Origin: HGM04593 sp045634305
Lineage (GTDB): Bacteria > Bacteroidota > Bacteroidia > Bacteroidales > Bacteroidaceae
DNA: 30,016 nucleotides
Assembly: GCA_045634305.1 (NCBI GenBank)
Contig: JAZQZZ010000013.1
Location: forward strand, 1-30,016
Direction of reading: 5' to 3'
Positions 16,675 through 24,493 of this stretch are shown here, piece after piece. The notes under the pieces were generated by a model. It was given only the letters and a program-made list of their open reading frames with translations, did not search any database and had not been told where the DNA came from. Position numbers and translations under genes: made by a program. Each line of letters starts with the position of its first letter. Positions within the stretch are counted from its first letter, which is position 1.

Positions 16675-17541
16675 TTACCACAACCGGAAAGGATGCGAAT
16701 ACTTTTGGGATTTATACTCGTTGAAGAACCTTGTTGCCGATCTATATTTCGAAGTCTGTACTTTCTTGATAATTGAACCATTGAGACAGTCGGACTCCAT
16801 GCTCTCAATATAAAACTCACGACCATTGCAGTTTGTAAAGCCCGACACCCAAAAAGAGTTGTCAATCGAAATGCCAACCTCGGAGTCGCCCACAAAATAG
16901 CAGAGCCTGTTACGGAATACCAGGGGGCTTTCATTCTTGGTGTATGTGATATGCTCCGATTCGCGTTTAGGTCTGTTCAGTTTGGAGTTGCCACAGTCGA
17001 TATATACATAATCAGAAATATTGAAACCTGCGATGAACTTTGCCGACTTCGCCGGGATACAGATGTATCTCGACTCTCTTGTGGTGATACTGTTTGTTGT
17101 GCCAACAGAACCGCTTTTCGAGATTTGTGCCCCTCGCGTAACTACGGTAGGAGTCCACATAGGCAGTTCGTACCAAAGCTGTGTGTATGATGCGGAGAGG
17201 CTTGCCGATGCACCCGACAATGCAGTAACGCTTTGCGTGTATTCTGTATCTGCAAAATAGTCATAGGCTATGCCGTTGCGTATGAAGAATGAACGAGCCA
17301 AGTCAATGAAGATGTCATACTCGGTGTTATTCCTGAAGAAGAAGCCCATATTCCCGGCTTCACCCCAAAGGTCATAAGCGATGTCGCAATCATCGTTGCT
17401 GAAGAGTACGATGTTGTTGTCACTTTTCATTTCCTCTGCCTCGACATCATAGACTTGATAGTAGTGTGGCAGTGATACGCACGATTGCAACAGTACGGCT
17501 GTAATAAAGAATAGAACAGCCTTGATTGTTCTTGTTTTCAT
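16675..17541 (-). CDS. Uncharacterised lipoprotein with structured leader
   Basis: Encodes 288 residues. The start is ATG 17541 (MKTRTIKAVLFFITAVLLQSC), which gives a lipoprotein signal with lipobox LQSC and Cys21. An in-frame start at 17565 would lie inside a leader motif. The mature part contains 'GFFFRNNTEYDIFIDLARSFF', typical of immunoglobulin-like 'unfulfilled-interaction' lipoproteins of Bacteroidales, then Ser/Thr-rich stretches, CIPAKSAKFIAGF and a C-terminal RFFNEYKSQKYSHP. I know similar hypothetical lipoproteins but no function. It is monocistronic, convergent with uvrB, and preceded by a promoter, a palindrome and a roughly 230-nt structured leader, so it looks tightly regulated. 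Confidence 0.85.
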   Translation of the reverse strand: MKTRTIKAVLFFITAVLLQSCVSLPHYYQVYDVEAEEMKSDNNIVLFSNDDCDIAYDLWGEAGNMGFFFRNNTEYDIFIDLARSFFIRNGIAYDYFADTEYTQSVTALSGASASLSASYTQLWYELPMWTPTVVTRGAQISKSGSVGTTNSITTRESRYICIPAKSAKFIAGFNISDYVYIDCGNSKLNRPKRESEHITYTKNESPLVFRNRLCYFVGDSEVGISIDNSFWVSGFTNCNGREFYIESMESDCLNGSIIKKVQTSKYRSATRFFNEYKSQKYSHPFRLW

Positions 17542-17542
17542 A

Positions 17543-17739
17543 GTGGTAGTATTTGTGGTAAACAATTAAATCAAACAATCTGCATTTGAGAGGGCACAAA
17601 AAAAGGTGCAGACTCAAATAGTTTACCGCTAGGCCTACCACAGCCCACACACACGCTAATAAGAGCCTACACCTTATGGTGTAAGTTCTTCTGTGTGTGT
17701 TTTGTTCATCTTTACTTAAAGTGGTAGTTTCGCGGTAAA
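17543..17739 (-). promoter_or_regulatory. Structured leader with three copies of one pairing motif (candidate RNA switch)
   Basis: In transcript order: copy A is TTTACCGCGAAACTACCAC (17739 to 17721). B is its near inverse complement, GTGGTAGGCCTAGCGGTAAA (17641 to 17622). C is TTTACCACAAATACTACCAC (17562 to 17543), ending one base before the ATG at 17541. B can pair with A (8+7 bp) or with C (7 of 8, plus 7 bp), but not with both. Between A and B are ACACACAC/GTGTGTGT (17693-17700 with 17647-17654) and TACACC-TTAT-GGTGTA (17668-17683). Between B and C are TTTGAG/CTCAAA (17585-17590 with 17613-17618) and GCAC/GTGC. Pairing B-C would occlude the translation start and A-B would free it. A protein-binding inverted repeat or a small inverted-repeat element is an alternative. 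Confidence 0.6.
17674..17709 (-). CDS. Possible 11-codon leader peptide
   Basis: ATG at 17709 begins MNKTHTEELTP and ends at TAA 17674-17676. A short purine stretch, GTAAAG, precedes the start. The stop codon lies exactly in the 4-nt loop of the TACACC/GGTGTA hairpin inside the structured leader, so ribosomes translating it would open the stems between copies A and B. No expression evidence exists. A chance frame of this length is common. Confidence 0.3.
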   Translation of the reverse strand: MNKTHTEELTP

Positions 17740-17760
17740 ATAAGAACAATCAATATGTCT

Positions 17761-17777
17761 TGCCGTAAATTACGGCA
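17761..17777. promoter_or_regulatory. 17-bp palindrome at transcription start, candidate operator
   Basis: TGCCGTAAATTACGGCA is a perfect 8-bp inverted repeat around one central base. It begins 4 bp downstream of the -7 element at 17781-17788, so it covers the expected transcription start of the lipoprotein gene. It could be a dimeric repressor site or a short 5' hairpin. Confidence 0.6.
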
Positions 17778-17780
17778 TTG

Positions 17781-17809
17781 CAAAGATAAAATATTTTTCT
17801 AAAACCAAT
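17781..17809 (-). promoter_or_regulatory. Promoter of lipoprotein gene
   Basis: On the minus strand ATTG (17806-17809) and TATCTTTG (17781-17788) are spaced by 17 bp (20 to the first TAnnTTTG base when counted from an adjacent weak box). The -7 element is a perfect consensus match. Its predicted transcript has a leader of roughly 230 nt. Confidence 0.7.
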
Positions 17810-17834
17810 ACCCTTTATTCTCTTTTTATTCTTC

Positions 17835-18539
17835 CTATTTATACAGCAAGAATATACACGGTATCTTCGACAAATCGGGCACCTTTCCCTTCCATTCCTT
17901 CACGGTGCGTGTCTTGGCATACTCGCCCTCGCAGGTGAGGTTCGCTGCAATGCACAACTTTGTCTGTGGACGACAGGTTGCAAGTATATCCTCAACCATC
18001 TTGCCGTTGCGGTATGGCGTCTCAATGAAAAGTTGTGTCTGGTCCTCGTTATATATACGCTGCTCCAACTTTCGCAAAGCCTTTATACGCTCGTCGGGTT
18101 TCACAGGCAGATAGCCGTTGAAAGCAAAGCTCTGGCCATTGAAGCCCGATGCCATGACCGACAGGATGATGCTCGACGGACCCACAAGCGGAACAACCTT
18201 CAAGCCCTTGCGTTGTGCAATGGCAACCACATCGGCACCAGGGTCGGCAACCGCGGGGCAACCGGCCTCGGATATCACACCCATCGGCTTGCCGTCGTGC
18301 AACGGACGCAGATAGCCCGCCACATCCTGGGGCGATGTATGCTTGTTCAGTTCAAAGAACTGCGAGCCGTCGATATCGAAAGCCGAATCGACCTTACGCA
18401 GGAAACGGCGTGCCGAGCGCACATCCTCCACAATAAAGTGGCGTATACCCGCTATGATTTCACTGTTATATTGTGGCAACACATTGCCTAGTGGTGTATC
18501 GCCCAAAGTCACGGGCAAGAGATATAATGCAGCCTCCAT
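17835..18539 (-). CDS. RsmI-like SAM-dependent methyltransferase (tetrapyrrole methylase fold)
   Basis: Encodes 234 residues and ends with TAG, the only clear TAG terminator in the window. It belongs to the tetrapyrrole methylase superfamily close to RsmI, which 2'-O-methylates C1402 of 16S rRNA. The SAM-binding region GVISEAGCPAVADPGADVV corresponds to 'SDAGTP..SDPG' of RsmI. 'LVGPSSIILSVMASG' and 'FIETPYRNGKMVEDIL' are also family-typical. It is shorter than RsmI (about 280), and the N-terminus begins LYLLPVTLGD rather than LYVVATPIGN, so it is the shorter Bacteroidetes paralogue and its target is uncertain. It follows the GT2 gene by 6 bp, in the mtaB-GT2 operon. Confidence 0.85.
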   Translation of the reverse strand: MEAALYLLPVTLGDTPLGNVLPQYNSEIIAGIRHFIVEDVRSARRFLRKVDSAFDIDGSQFFELNKHTSPQDVAGYLRPLHDGKPMGVISEAGCPAVADPGADVVAIAQRKGLKVVPLVGPSSIILSVMASGFNGQSFAFNGYLPVKPDERIKALRKLEQRIYNEDQTQLFIETPYRNGKMVEDILATCRPQTKLCIAANLTCEGEYAKTRTVKEWKGKVPDLSKIPCIFLLYK

Positions 18540-18545
18540 ATATTA

Positions 18546-19556
18546 TTAACCAAGTTGCGAAAAATATTTTTTACCTTTAAGATAATATTGCCACAGCAAC
18601 AAAAAACATGAGCGTTCCTTTATTTCAGGAACAACCGCCATAGCAAGGTTCTGTTCCCTCACGCATTTGTACCCTGAACGCATGCGCTTGTATTCACGGC
18701 GTGCACGCAGCACAGCCTTGAAATCGCCCCAAGCACCTGTGAGCAGGAATTTAAGCGCAGCCACATAATCAAGCAACGCACGTACACGCATCACCCCGCG
18801 CAGTTCACCAACAGACAGGTTCTTGTATAGCATCAACAGGTTGTTGCGGAAATTAAGGAATGTCTTGCGTGGGTTGCTTTTCTTTAGCGTGGCACCACCC
18901 ACATGGTACACCATACTCTGCGGTACTACATATATTTCGCCACCACGCGCCAACATACGCCAACATAGGTCAATCTCCTCCATGTGCGCAAAAAAACGAC
19001 CGTCAAAACCACCTGCTTTGCGGAATGCATCACTGCGCACCATCATAGCAGCGCCGGTAGCCCAGAACACACGGCACACATCGTTGTACTGCCCATTATC
19101 CACCTCAACGGTGTCAAAAAGACGACCGCGGCAATAGGGATAGCCATAGCGGTCAATGAAACCGCCTGCCGCACCGGCATATTCAAATTGTGTCTTATTG
19201 TTGTATGCAAGAATCTTTGGCTGGCAAGCCACTGCTTTGGGATTATTCTCCATGAACGAGAGCATTGGTTCAAGCCACCCCTGCGTAACCTCGACATCGG
19301 AGTTGAGGAGCAGGCAGTATTCTGCATCAACCCGTTCCAAAGCCTTGTTATAGCCATCGGCAAAGCCATAGTTCCTGTCCAATTGAACCACGCGCACCGA
19401 CGGAAAACCGGCTGCAAGCACAGCGGCAGAGTCATCGGTAGAGGCATTGTCGGCCACCACAATCTCAGCACCCGGCGAATACTCTATCACCAAAGGCAGG
19501 AATTTGGCAAGCATTGATGCCCCGTTGTAATTCAATATGACTACAGCTACTTTCAT
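18546..19556 (-). CDS. Glycosyltransferase family 2 (rhamnosyltransferase-like)
   Basis: Encodes 336 residues. It is an inverting GT-A transferase of the COG1216/WcaA type that adds a sugar from an NDP donor to a surface glycan or lipid acceptor. The nucleotide-binding start VAVVILNYNGASML (3-16), VADNASTDDS (34-43), the metal-binding NSDVE (85-89), and the acceptor-side region WATGAAMMVRSDAFRKAGGFDGRFFAHMEEIDLCWR are all visible. The basic C-terminal part (from about 250) may lie on the membrane. Its ATG overlaps the mtaB stop by 4 bp (ATGA), showing translational coupling. The sugar cannot be told. Confidence 0.92.
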   Translation of the reverse strand: MKVAVVILNYNGASMLAKFLPLVIEYSPGAEIVVADNASTDDSAAVLAAGFPSVRVVQLDRNYGFADGYNKALERVDAEYCLLLNSDVEVTQGWLEPMLSFMENNPKAVACQPKILAYNNKTQFEYAGAAGGFIDRYGYPYCRGRLFDTVEVDNGQYNDVCRVFWATGAAMMVRSDAFRKAGGFDGRFFAHMEEIDLCWRMLARGGEIYVVPQSMVYHVGGATLKKSNPRKTFLNFRNNLLMLYKNLSVGELRGVMRVRALLDYVAALKFLLTGAWGDFKAVLRARREYKRMRSGYKCVREQNLAMAVVPEIKERSCFLLLWQYYLKGKKYFSQLG

Positions 19557-20890
19557 TTGTCGATGACTTCTATTATCTCGTTGACCGTCAAAGCCGACTT
19601 GTCCTCGTTAAAACCACCAAGGCGCACACGCACAAGACGGTTGACCAATGCAGAATCGGCAGCAGTCTCCACGCGTATGTAGTTTGCTGTAAAACCGCCC
19701 ATAGGCATACCTGAACGAGGTTTTTCAAAGAGCACGACTGCCTCCTTACCACAATATTTCTCATAAAAGGCAAGGCGTTTTTCCTCGCTCAATGCAATGA
19801 GCAACTGGCTGCGGCGATGCTTCTCGGCAGGCGTCACAGCACCGCCAAGTTTCAGGGCCTGCGTACCCGGACGCTCGGAGTAGCTGAACACATGCAACTG
19901 CGATATATCGAGCCCCTTGATGAATTCGTAAGCCTTTTCAAAGAGTTCCTCACTCTCGCCACGTGTACCCACGATAACATCCACACCAATGAATGCATCG
20001 GGCATAGCCTCTTTTACCTTTGCTATTTTGGAGGCAAACAACGTTGTGTCGTAACGACGGTGCATGAGTTTGAGCACCTCGTCACTACCCGCCTGCAGCG
20101 GAATGTGGAAATGCGGCATGAATGCACGCGACTGCGCAACGTAATCGATTATCTCATCAGTAAGCAAGTTTGGTTCAATGGATGAAATTCTATAGCGCGA
20201 CACGCCATCGACGCCATCGAGCGCTTTTACAAGCGAAAAGAACGACTCGCCTGTCGACTTGCCGAAATCGCCGATGTTGACACCGGTAATCACCACCTCG
20301 GCACCACCCTCGGCTGCCGCCTTTTGCGCCTGCTCCACAAGTTCTGAAATCTGCGGATTACGACTACGTCCACGTGCAAAAGGAATGGTGCAATATGTAC
20401 AGAAGTAGTCACATCCATCCTGCACCTTGAGAAAATAGCGGGTGCGGTCGCCACGTGAACATGAATGCACAAAGTTGCGCACATCCTTAGTGGGTTGCAC
20501 AAACCACTCACCACAATTGGCGTTTTCAATATTCTTTATTATGTAGTCGAGCACATCGCCCTTCTTGTCTATTCCAAGCACAACGCCTACTCCGGGCTCC
20601 CGGGCAAGTTTCTCAGCCGACAGTTGCGCATAGCAACCTGTAACCACCACAAAGGCACCCGGGTGCTGACGTACCAGTTTATGGATTACCTGGCGGCACT
20701 TTTTCTCGGCCTCTTGCGTAACCGCACAACTGTTCACAACGCAAACATCGGCTACCTCTCCACGCTTTGCAGTGCGTATGCCCGCCTCCTGCAGCTGACG
20801 TTCAATAGTTGCCGTTTCCGAGAAGTTCAGTTTGCAACCAAGTGTGTAATATACCGCCTTTTTATCCTTGAAAACCGTTTTATCAATCAT
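19553..20890 (-). CDS. mtaB: tRNA threonylcarbamoyladenosine methylthiotransferase MtaB
   Basis: Encodes 445 residues. It is a radical-SAM methylthiotransferase that converts t6A37 to ms2t6A37 in ANN-decoding tRNAs. N-terminal UPF0004 domain cysteines are C19 (TLGCKLN), C55 (NSCAVT) and C86 (GCYAQ), which hold the auxiliary 4Fe-4S cluster. The radical-SAM motif is CDYFCTYC with C160, C164 and C167. A TRAM-like C-terminal end follows. The 'GCKLN' signature separates MtaB from MiaB and RimO. It is the first gene of a three-gene operon. A weak -7 (TATTTTCG, 20921-20928, minus strand) lies 30 bp upstream. Confidence 0.95.
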   Translation of the reverse strand: MIDKTVFKDKKAVYYTLGCKLNFSETATIERQLQEAGIRTAKRGEVADVCVVNSCAVTQEAEKKCRQVIHKLVRQHPGAFVVVTGCYAQLSAEKLAREPGVGVVLGIDKKGDVLDYIIKNIENANCGEWFVQPTKDVRNFVHSCSRGDRTRYFLKVQDGCDYFCTYCTIPFARGRSRNPQISELVEQAQKAAAEGGAEVVITGVNIGDFGKSTGESFFSLVKALDGVDGVSRYRISSIEPNLLTDEIIDYVAQSRAFMPHFHIPLQAGSDEVLKLMHRRYDTTLFASKIAKVKEAMPDAFIGVDVIVGTRGESEELFEKAYEFIKGLDISQLHVFSYSERPGTQALKLGGAVTPAEKHRRSQLLIALSEEKRLAFYEKYCGKEAVVLFEKPRSGMPMGGFTANYIRVETAADSALVNRLVRVRLGGFNEDKSALTVNEIIEVIDK

Positions 20891-21104
20891 CTGTCTTTAA
20901 TTGCTTGTGCCATTATTTTGCGAAAATAGCACTTTTTTTCCAAAATAGAGGAATTGAGTATGCAAATAATACTCAAAACAATGAAACCATATAAAAATAT
21001 TCGAGCCGGAAAATTTTACAGCACGACCAAAGCCAACAACAAAGCAAAAGATACCGTACAGGGAGGGGTTCTGCATTTTTTCACACAAAACTTTCCTGTT
21101 TATA

Positions 21105-21136
21105 ATTGTTTGTTAACGGTTATATTATTACTTTTG
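21105..21136 (+). promoter_or_regulatory. Promoter of wecB
   Basis: TACTTTTG (21129-21136) is a consensus -7 element. ATTG (21105-21108) lies 20 bp upstream; a TTTG at 21109-21112 is closer. The start codon is 49 bp downstream. The remaining interval back to mtaB (20891-21104) shows no gene. Confidence 0.7.
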
Positions 21137-21185
21137 CACATTAGGCACAAAGCAACAAGTAAAAAAAGAAAACCTACACCATATT

Positions 21186-22340
21186 ATGAAAAAAATCATG
21201 CTCGTGTTCGGCACTCGCCCCGAAGCCATTAAAATGGCTCCTTTGGTCAAGGAGTTCCAGAAAAGCCCGGAATCATTCAAGACCATTGTGTGCGTAACCG
21301 GCCAGCATCGTCAAATGCTCGATCAGGTTCTGCAGTTGTTCGAGATAGTCCCCGACTATGATCTGAACATCATGAAACAGGGACAGGATCTCTACGACAT
21401 AACAGCACGCGTGCTCACAGGCATGCGCGATGTACTAAAGGAGGCACAGCCCGACATTGTCCTTGTACATGGCGACACTACCACAAGCACCACTGCTGCA
21501 CTTGCAGCCTTTTACCAGCAGATTCCGGTAGGACATATAGAAGCAGGCCTTCGTACGCACAACATTTATAGCCCATGGCCCGAGGAGATGAACCGCCAGA
21601 TAACAGGACGCATTGCGACATACAACTTTGCTCCGACTCCGCTTAGCAAAGCCAACCTTTTGCGCGAGGCTGTAGCTGAAGAGAGCATAACCGTTACCGG
21701 CAACACTGTCATTGATGCTCTCTACTGGGTTGTAAACAAGATAAAGGACGACAAGGCGCTCAACGACAAGTTGCAAAGCGCTTTGGAAATGGCGGGGTAT
21801 GACGTCACGCGCCTCGACAGCGGCAAGAAACTGATACTGATTACTGGCCACCGCCGCGAGAATTTCGGCGACGGTTTCATCAACATGTGCACCGCCATCA
21901 AGGACCTTACCCAGAAATACCCTGATGTGGATTTTGTATACCCAATGCACCTCAACCCCAACGTGCGTAAACCAATTCACGAGGTATTCGGCGAGAATCT
22001 GAACAATTTGGGCAACATGTTCTTCATCGAACCTCTTGAATATCTTTCATTCGTATACCTGATGGAAAAGAGTACGATTGTACTCACTGACAGCGGTGGC
22101 ATACAGGAGGAGGCGCCCGGACTTGGCAAGCCCGTGCTTGTAATGCGCGACACAACGGAGCGCCCTGAGGCACTGGAGGCAGGGACTGTAAAACTTGTCG
22201 GTACCAACTACAACAAAATCATGAATGAGGTATCGGCACTGCTTGACGACCAGACACACTACGATACAATGAGTAAGGCCGTAAACCCTTACGGCGACGG
22301 CCTGGCATGTGGCAGAATTGTAGACACATTAAGAGAGTAA
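21186..22340 (+). CDS. wecB: UDP-N-acetylglucosamine 2-epimerase (non-hydrolysing)
   Basis: Encodes 384 residues. It interconverts UDP-GlcNAc and UDP-ManNAc, supplying ManNAc for surface polysaccharides. Family motifs are FGTRPEAIKMAPLV (8-21), VHGDTTTS with D97, HIEAGLRT with E119, TGHRREN with H222, and DSGGIQEEAPGLGKPVLVMRDTTERPE near the C-terminus. Length is normal. It is followed after 76 bp by wecC, which uses its product. Confidence 0.97.
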   Translation: MKKIMLVFGTRPEAIKMAPLVKEFQKSPESFKTIVCVTGQHRQMLDQVLQLFEIVPDYDLNIMKQGQDLYDITARVLTGMRDVLKEAQPDIVLVHGDTTTSTTAALAAFYQQIPVGHIEAGLRTHNIYSPWPEEMNRQITGRIATYNFAPTPLSKANLLREAVAEESITVTGNTVIDALYWVVNKIKDDKALNDKLQSALEMAGYDVTRLDSGKKLILITGHRRENFGDGFINMCTAIKDLTQKYPDVDFVYPMHLNPNVRKPIHEVFGENLNNLGNMFFIEPLEYLSFVYLMEKSTIVLTDSGGIQEEAPGLGKPVLVMRDTTERPEALEAGTVKLVGTNYNKIMNEVSALLDDQTHYDTMSKAVNPYGDGLACGRIVDTLRE

Positions 22341-22348
22341 ATAATGTA

Positions 22349-22368
22349 GGAACACGGCAACCGTGTCC
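22349..22368. repeat. Hairpin between wecB and wecC
   Basis: ACACGG (22352-22357), CAA and CCGTGT (22361-22366) form a 6-bp stem extendable by GG/CC with one bulged A. No T run follows, so it is unlikely to terminate. It resembles GGACACGG..CCGTGTCC intergenic elements that I recall from other Bacteroidales. Confidence 0.55.
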
Positions 22369-22416
22369 ACTAAAGATAGAAAAGAAAACAAACAATAACA
22401 TTAATATAAAACATTT

Positions 22417-23622
22417 ATGAAAGCATGTTTTATGGGACTCGGCTACATTGGCCTTCCAACAGCAATCATAGCAGCAAAGCACGGTATTGACGTTGTTGGT
22501 GTCGACATAAACCCCAAAGTAGTCGAAGTTACCAACCAAGGCAAGCTCCACATCATAGAACCGGGCATGGAGGAGATGCTGCAGGAAGTTATTGCAGCAG
22601 GCAAGTTCAAGGCCTACACCACCCCACAGAAGTGCGACGCCTACTTCATGGTAGTACCCACTCCGTTCAAGGGCGACCACGAACCCGACGTTTCGTACGT
22701 TGAAGCAGCAACACGCGCCGTGCTCCCATTGCTCAAAGAAGGCGACCTGTATGTCATCGAATCGACATCACCAATCGGCACTACCGAAATGATGGCCGAC
22801 ATAATATTTGCCGAGCGACCCGAGCTTAAAGACAAAATTCACATCGCATACTGCCCCGAACGAGTACTCCCGGGCAACGTAATATACGAACTTATACACA
22901 ACGACCGCGTGATTGGCGGCCTCACTGCCAGGAGCACAGACAAAGCCATCGAGTTCTACTCGCAGTTCGTAAAGGGCGAGCTACACAAGACCAACAGCCG
23001 CACAGCCGAGATGTGCAAACTAACAGAGAACAGCAGCCGCGACGTGCAGATTGCATTTGCCAATGAGCTTTCGCTCATCTGTGACAAGGCCGGCATCAAC
23101 GTCTGGGAACTGATAGAGCTCGCCAACAAGCACCCTCGCGTGAACATCCTGCAGCCGGGCTGCGGCGTAGGCGGACACTGTATTGCCGTTGACCCATACT
23201 TCATAACATCGAACTACCCTGACGAAAGCCGCATAATTGCCACAGCACGTAGCATAAACAACTATAAGAGTTCATGGTGTGCGGAGAAGGTAAAAAGCAC
23301 AATGCTCGAGTTTGAGTTGAAGAACGGCCGCAAGCCGGTTGTTGCCATGATGGGCCTGGCGTTCAAACCAAATATCGACGACTTACGTGAATCGCCTGCA
23401 AAGAACATCGTAGGCAAAGTATTGCAGATTTGCAACAACGCCGACATTCTCATTGTAGAGCCGAATGTAGAAGAGAACAAACAGTTCAAGCTCACCCCGT
23501 ACCAGGAAGCCTTCGACAGAGCCGACATTGCTGTAATGCTCACTGCTCACAACCAATTCAAAACCCTTCCTTGGGACGACAGCAAGATAATACTTGACTT
23601 CTGCGGGATTTACAGGAGATGA
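22417..23622 (+). CDS. wecC: UDP-N-acetyl-D-mannosamine dehydrogenase
   Basis: Encodes 401 residues. It oxidises UDP-ManNAc to UDP-ManNAcA with two NAD+. Rossmann motif GLGYIGLP (7-14), STSPIGTTE (117-125), the central-domain helix EMCKLTENSSRDVQIAFANEL, and the nucleophile Cys255 in GCGVGGHCIAVDPYF are all present. C-terminal domain LAFKPNIDDLRESPA is also typical. It is adjacent to wecB, giving the complete two-step route from UDP-GlcNAc to UDP-ManNAcA. No glycosyltransferase or polymerase that would use the sugar lies next to it in the window. Confidence 0.96.
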   Translation: MKACFMGLGYIGLPTAIIAAKHGIDVVGVDINPKVVEVTNQGKLHIIEPGMEEMLQEVIAAGKFKAYTTPQKCDAYFMVVPTPFKGDHEPDVSYVEAATRAVLPLLKEGDLYVIESTSPIGTTEMMADIIFAERPELKDKIHIAYCPERVLPGNVIYELIHNDRVIGGLTARSTDKAIEFYSQFVKGELHKTNSRTAEMCKLTENSSRDVQIAFANELSLICDKAGINVWELIELANKHPRVNILQPGCGVGGHCIAVDPYFITSNYPDESRIIATARSINNYKSSWCAEKVKSTMLEFELKNGRKPVVAMMGLAFKPNIDDLRESPAKNIVGKVLQICNNADILIVEPNVEENKQFKLTPYQEAFDRADIAVMLTAHNQFKTLPWDDSKIILDFCGIYRR

Positions 23623-23671
23623 ATCACTGCTGAGCATTTGTAAGACCGGGACAAGGACTGGAAAACAGCAA

Positions 23672-23679
23672 TATTTTTG
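23672..23679 (+). promoter_or_regulatory. Possible -7 element before SDR gene
   Basis: TATTTTTG matches TAnnTTTG, 20 bp before the ATG at 23700. No clear -33 box is present, so the gene may instead be read from the wecB promoter. Confidence 0.4.
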
Positions 23680-23699
23680 CAGCTTTTTATCAGGCAAAC

Positions 23700-24338
23700 A
23701 TGAAGATAATACTTACAGGAGCTACCGGATTTGTCGGTGAAGGCGTGTTGCTTGCATGCCTTGACAGGCCCGAAATTGAAAAGGTGTTGAGCGTGAGCCG
23801 TCGCCCGTGCGGAATTTCGCACCCCAAGCTTAAGGAGCATATTGTTGAAGATTTCATGACATTGCCGCCCAACGCCCCACAGCTACAAGGTTATGACGCC
23901 TGTTTTTTCTGCGCCGGCAAGAGCAACATCGGAATGTCTCGCAAAGATTACTACCATCTCTCATATGACATAACCATGCACTTTGCAAAAGCCATAGGAG
24001 CAACACGCGAGTTCGTTTTCATATACGTCAGCGGAGCCGGCACAAACGAAAAATCCCTACAGTTCTGGTCGCAGACAAAAGCAAAAACAGAGCGTGACCT
24101 ACGCGAGTTGCCATTCAAGGCCGCGTATGGTTTCCGCCCTGCCGGAATGAAACCATACAAAGGGCAGAAACGGTTGCAGGGTTGGGGGAAATACCATTGG
24201 CTCTTCACTTGGATACCGGGATTCTCCAACACCATTGAAGAGGTAGCAAAGGCTATGATAAACTGCGTGGAATATGGTCATAACAAGCACGTGGTTAACG
24301 TAAAGGAGATTAATGCACTCTCAAAGTTGTGCAAATAA
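23700..24338 (+). CDS. Atypical short-chain dehydrogenase/NAD(P)-binding protein
   Basis: Encodes 212 residues. An N-terminal Rossmann motif GATGFVG (7-13) identifies an extended/atypical SDR similar to NAD-dependent epimerases and YwnB/HTATIP2-like proteins. 'YVSGAGTNE' supplies the catalytic-type Ser strand, but where YxxxK is expected the sequence reads W-SQTK (FWSQTKAKTE). The Lys is kept and the Tyr is not obvious, so it may be a non-catalytic or altered reductase. 'GFRPAGMKPYKGQKR' is a substrate-loop segment. It starts 77 bp after wecC, perhaps in the same transcript. The substrate is unknown. Confidence 0.8.
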   Translation: MKIILTGATGFVGEGVLLACLDRPEIEKVLSVSRRPCGISHPKLKEHIVEDFMTLPPNAPQLQGYDACFFCAGKSNIGMSRKDYYHLSYDITMHFAKAIGATREFVFIYVSGAGTNEKSLQFWSQTKAKTERDLRELPFKAAYGFRPAGMKPYKGQKRLQGWGKYHWLFTWIPGFSNTIEEVAKAMINCVEYGHNKHVVNVKEINALSKLCK

Positions 24339-24460
24339 AGAGAGACATAGAAAATCGGCAGAATACCGGCAACGACAGTCCCATTCCACATTGACAATAG
24401 AAAAATATCACTGTTGAAAAAACAACAACGTAAATTCAACAGTTTTTGCACTTTTGTTAT

Positions 24461-24468
24461 TACATTTG
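24461..24468 (+). promoter_or_regulatory. -7 element of YwqG-family gene
   Basis: TACATTTG fits TAnnTTTG and lies 25 bp before the ATG at 24494. Two TTTTG runs upstream (24443-24455) are too close to be an ideal -33 box. Confidence 0.5.
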
Positions 24469-24493
24469 ACCATACAATAAAAACAAATCTATC

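Noticed and set aside
16444..16776. 110-codon frame overlapping the end of uvrB
   Set aside because: It is composed of short repeats and a copy of the uvrB end, overlaps the convergent lipoprotein gene, and shows no protein-like conservation.
17622..17739. Miniature inverted-repeat transposable element
   Set aside because: The ends are inverted repeats, but I see no convincing target-site duplication and the third motif copy at the start codon is not explained by it. It is kept only as an alternative.
17447..17749. 100-codon minus-strand frame through the structured leader
   Set aside because: It overlaps the signal-peptide codons of the lipoprotein in another frame, and the base pattern is explained by the RNA stems.
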